Assembly: GCF_937128415.1 (NCBI RefSeq)
Contig: NZ_CAKZMJ010000033.1
Location: 16,561 to 80,560, forward strand
Direction of reading: 5' to 3'
From: an uncultured Caldilinea sp.
Lineage (GTDB): Bacteria; Chloroflexota; Anaerolineae; Caldilineales; Caldilineaceae
Length of the DNA: 64,000 bases
Shown: piece after piece, positions 62,829-64,000 of the stretch
How positions within the stretch are numbered: position 1 is the stretch's first letter
Layout of the letters: each line of letters opens with the position of its first letter
Position numbers and translations under genes: made by a program
Notes under the pieces: model-generated
The model's input: only the letters and a program-made list of their open reading frames with translations
Told to the model about the DNA's origin: nothing
Database searches by the model: none

Positions 62829-63527
62829 TCAACTTTCGGCGACGGTGGCCAGGCCCTCGGGGTCCAGGATCGTGATGCGCTTGCGCCCGATGTCGATATA
62901 GCCCGCGGCTTTCAGATCGTTGAGCACCTGGGTCGCCGTCTCCCGATAGGTGCCTACACTTTCCGCCAGGTCCTGGTGGGTGAAGCCGGTGATCTCGTTG
63001 CTCCCCTGCTCCTCCGCAAGACGCAGAAGCATGCTGGCCAATCGCGCCGGAATTCCTTTGAACGCCATATTCTCCAGACGTTCCTCCGCCTCGCGCAAAC
63101 GGCGACCGGTGATTTCCAAGATGCGCAGCGCCACCTGAGGCTTGTTCAAGATCAAGCGCTCCAGATCGCTGCGGCTCATCACGCAGATGAGACAGTCTTC
63201 GACGGCCTCGGCGAACGTATTGTGCATCTTCGCTCCCAATAACGCCATCTCGCCGAACAGAGTGTGCGGGCCGAGCGTCGTGATCACCAGTTTTTTTCCT
63301 TCCGGGCTGATGCGATATAGCTGAACTTTTCCTTCTTTGAGGATGAAGAGCACCTCGCCCGGCTCTTCCGGCCGGTAAAAGACGCGGCCCTTCGGAACGG
63401 TGCTTATCGTCGTGATGCGATTCAGCTCCTCCATCTCGCGCGGGGAAAGGTCTTGAAACACCATTAGCTCGGAAAGATAGCGCATTTTCTCTGCGGGTTG
63501 GGCAATCGTCGAGGATTTTTCTTCCAC
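62829..63527 (-). CDS. Crp/Fnr-family transcription regulator
   Basis: A 232-residue regulator. Residues about 20-135 form a cyclic-nucleotide-binding-type beta barrel (MVFQDLSPREMEELNRIT, KGRVFYRPEEPGEVLFILKEGKVQLYRI, TLFGEMALLG). A dimerisation helix (RRLREAEERLENMAF) and a winged helix follow, with recognition segment FTHQDLAESVGTYRETATQVLNDLKAAG (about 180-207). The GEMALLG segment lacks the Arg-Ser of CRP that binds cAMP, and Fnr-type N-terminal Cys residues are absent; the signal is therefore unknown. The frame opens at a TTG at 63584, but that lies within the -10 box. The GTG at 63527 has AGGAG about 9 nt upstream. Confidence 0.9.
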   Translation of the reverse strand: MEEKSSTIAQPAEKMRYLSELMVFQDLSPREMEELNRITTISTVPKGRVFYRPEEPGEVLFILKEGKVQLYRISPEGKKLVITTLGPHTLFGEMALLGAKMHNTFAEAVEDCLICVMSRSDLERLILNKPQVALRILEITGRRLREAEERLENMAFKGIPARLASMLLRLAEEQGSNEITGFTHQDLAESVGTYRETATQVLNDLKAAGYIDIGRKRITILDPEGLATVAES

Positions 63528-63583
63528 CGTTTTCCACTCCTGTCTATCGGTATTCAGGTGGTCCCAGTTTACACCTTGCTCCA

Positions 63584-63612
63584 ATTATGAATCCCGCATG
63601 AGCAAAAAGCAA
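63584..63612 (-). promoter_or_regulatory. Promoter of the Crp/Fnr regulator
   Basis: On the minus strand TTGCTT (63612-63607) and CATAAT (63589-63584) are 17 bp apart. The -10 box overlaps the first possible start codon (TTG, 63584), which excludes that codon if the promoter is real. Confidence 0.6.
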
Positions 63613-63627
63613 GTCATCATAACCTTT

Positions 63628-63657
63628 TTGACTTTACATCGTCTTCAGAAATAGAAC
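63628..63657 (+). promoter_or_regulatory. Weak promoter candidate of the 36-residue peptide gene
   Basis: TTGACT (63628-63633) and TAGAAC (63652-63657) are 18 bp apart. A start site near 63664 would give a leader of about 36 nt. Confidence 0.35.
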
Positions 63658-63699
63658 ATTTTCATCTTCTGATTTTCCTCTTCCAACAGGAGGGCCGCA

Positions 63700-63810
63700 A
63701 TGCACGGCGAAAACGGTTTTTCGGAGATATTTTATATTATGTTAATCATCGGCATCATCGGCGTTATCGGATTCTTTGTCGTGGCTGCAAGCACGATCGG
63801 AGGCATGTAG
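63700..63810 (+). CDS. 36-residue single-helix membrane peptide
   Basis: A very short gene reading MHGENGFSEIFYIM, then a hydrophobic helix LIIGIIGVIGFFVVAAS and TIGGM-stop. The strong ribosome-binding site CAGGAGGGC lies 4-7 nt before the ATG, and no longer frame covers it. It is divergent from the Crp/Fnr gene, with 10 nt between its stop and the converging RarD gene. Size and shape recall small membrane subunits or regulators of transporters or respiratory complexes, but I do not recognise it and assign no function. Confidence 0.65.
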   Translation: MHGENGFSEIFYIMLIIGIIGVIGFFVVAASTIGGM

Positions 63811-63820
63811 GCGAGAGGGT

Positions 63821-64000
63821 TCATAGACGCGCCTCGCGCAGCGCGTGTTGGTGGATGACGCCCTCTGCAGAATAAATGAGCAGGGCCAGCCAGATCATGG
63901 CGAAGCCGATCAGGCGCGTCTGATCAAAGGGTTCATGGAAGATCAACAACCCAACCAGGAACTGAAGGGTCGGCGCAATATACTGCAAGATGCCTAGCAT
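63821..64000 (-). CDS. rarD: RarD-type EamA permease, C-terminal part (cut by window edge)
   Basis: The last 59 residues of a drug/metabolite transporter of the RarD type; the gene continues beyond the right edge. The visible part, MLGILQYIAPTLQFLVGLLIF, then EPFDQTRLIGFAMIWLALLIYS, matches the terminal two helices of RarD proteins, including the conserved LQYIAPT and the GFxxIWxAL motif. A short charged tail (HQHALREARL) ends it. The substrate of the family is not established. Confidence 0.85.
   Translation of the reverse strand: MLGILQYIAPTLQFLVGLLIFHEPFDQTRLIGFAMIWLALLIYSAEGVIHQHALREARL

Noticed and set aside
63528..63584. TTG start of the Crp/Fnr regulator adding 19 residues
   Set aside because: The codon overlaps the predicted -10 box and has no Shine-Dalgarno, whereas the GTG at 63527 has AGGAG upstream.

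Overview
The window is a high-GC bacterial chromosome segment, most likely from a filamentous Chloroflexota of the Caldilineae/Anaerolineae type. This is an inference from gene content: a Tad/Flp pilus cluster with no secretin or other outer-membrane part (a single-membrane envelope), fakA-fakB-recG in a row, binding-protein-dependent sugar transporters encoded without their ATPases, an NEW3-domain/ABC-2 operon and a lone cobS. No rRNA, tRNA, transposase, phage gene or CRISPR array was seen. Both ends cut genes: a DNA-3-methyladenine glycosylase on the left and a RarD-type permease on the right.

Layout. 0-10 kb: glycosylase and biotin carboxylase (minus), CorA with an uncharacterised protein and a Nudix hydrolase (plus), an AttH/CrtC-like lipoprotein, a DinB-fold protein, a three-gene N-acetylglucosamine catabolic operon (ROK kinase, nagA, SIS deaminase/isomerase), and cobS. 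10.4-18.0 kb: a lower-GC sugar-utilisation island, with a GH2 glycosidase and a GntR/LacI-type regulator diverging from a binding protein and two permeases. Both divergent promoters carry the same 11-bp motif. 18-25 kb: a four-gene minus operon (NEW3 protein, ABC ATPase, ABC-2 permease, aldehyde:ferredoxin oxidoreductase), then a COG2521-like methyltransferase and a small DMT protein. 25-41 kb: housekeeping genes (ftsH, rlmN, rpmB, fakA, fakB, recG, recJ) mixed with a DUF1643 protein, an iron alcohol dehydrogenase, an SCP2 protein, a YprB-type exonuclease and a methyltransferase.

41.5-52.5 kb: a Tad pilus locus (flp, tadE, cpaB, cpaE/tadZ, tadB, tadC, a TPR/PD40 hybrid, tadA, a second tadE, tadG, prepilin peptidase), followed by DUF192. 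53-57 kb: a tandem RAM-like protein, a Nudix hydrolase, DUF58 and MoxR. 57-61 kb: a second sugar ABC operon with an unusually large first permease. 61-64 kb: PIG-L deacetylase, a two-cluster ferredoxin with a hairpin-rich leader, a Crp/Fnr regulator, a 36-residue membrane peptide and the RarD fragment.

Two broader patterns stand out. Several genes (rlmN, recJ, moxR, possibly the RAM-like gene) have a promoter whose -10 box ends 6-9 nt before the start codon, which predicts leaderless mRNAs. Three families of short palindromic repeats occupy convergent junctions and operon spacers: CGTGTTGCG/CGCAACACG, GCGGCTC..AGCCGC and CTCTCCCA..TGGGAGAG. All functional assignments rest on reading motifs by eye; no database search was run.
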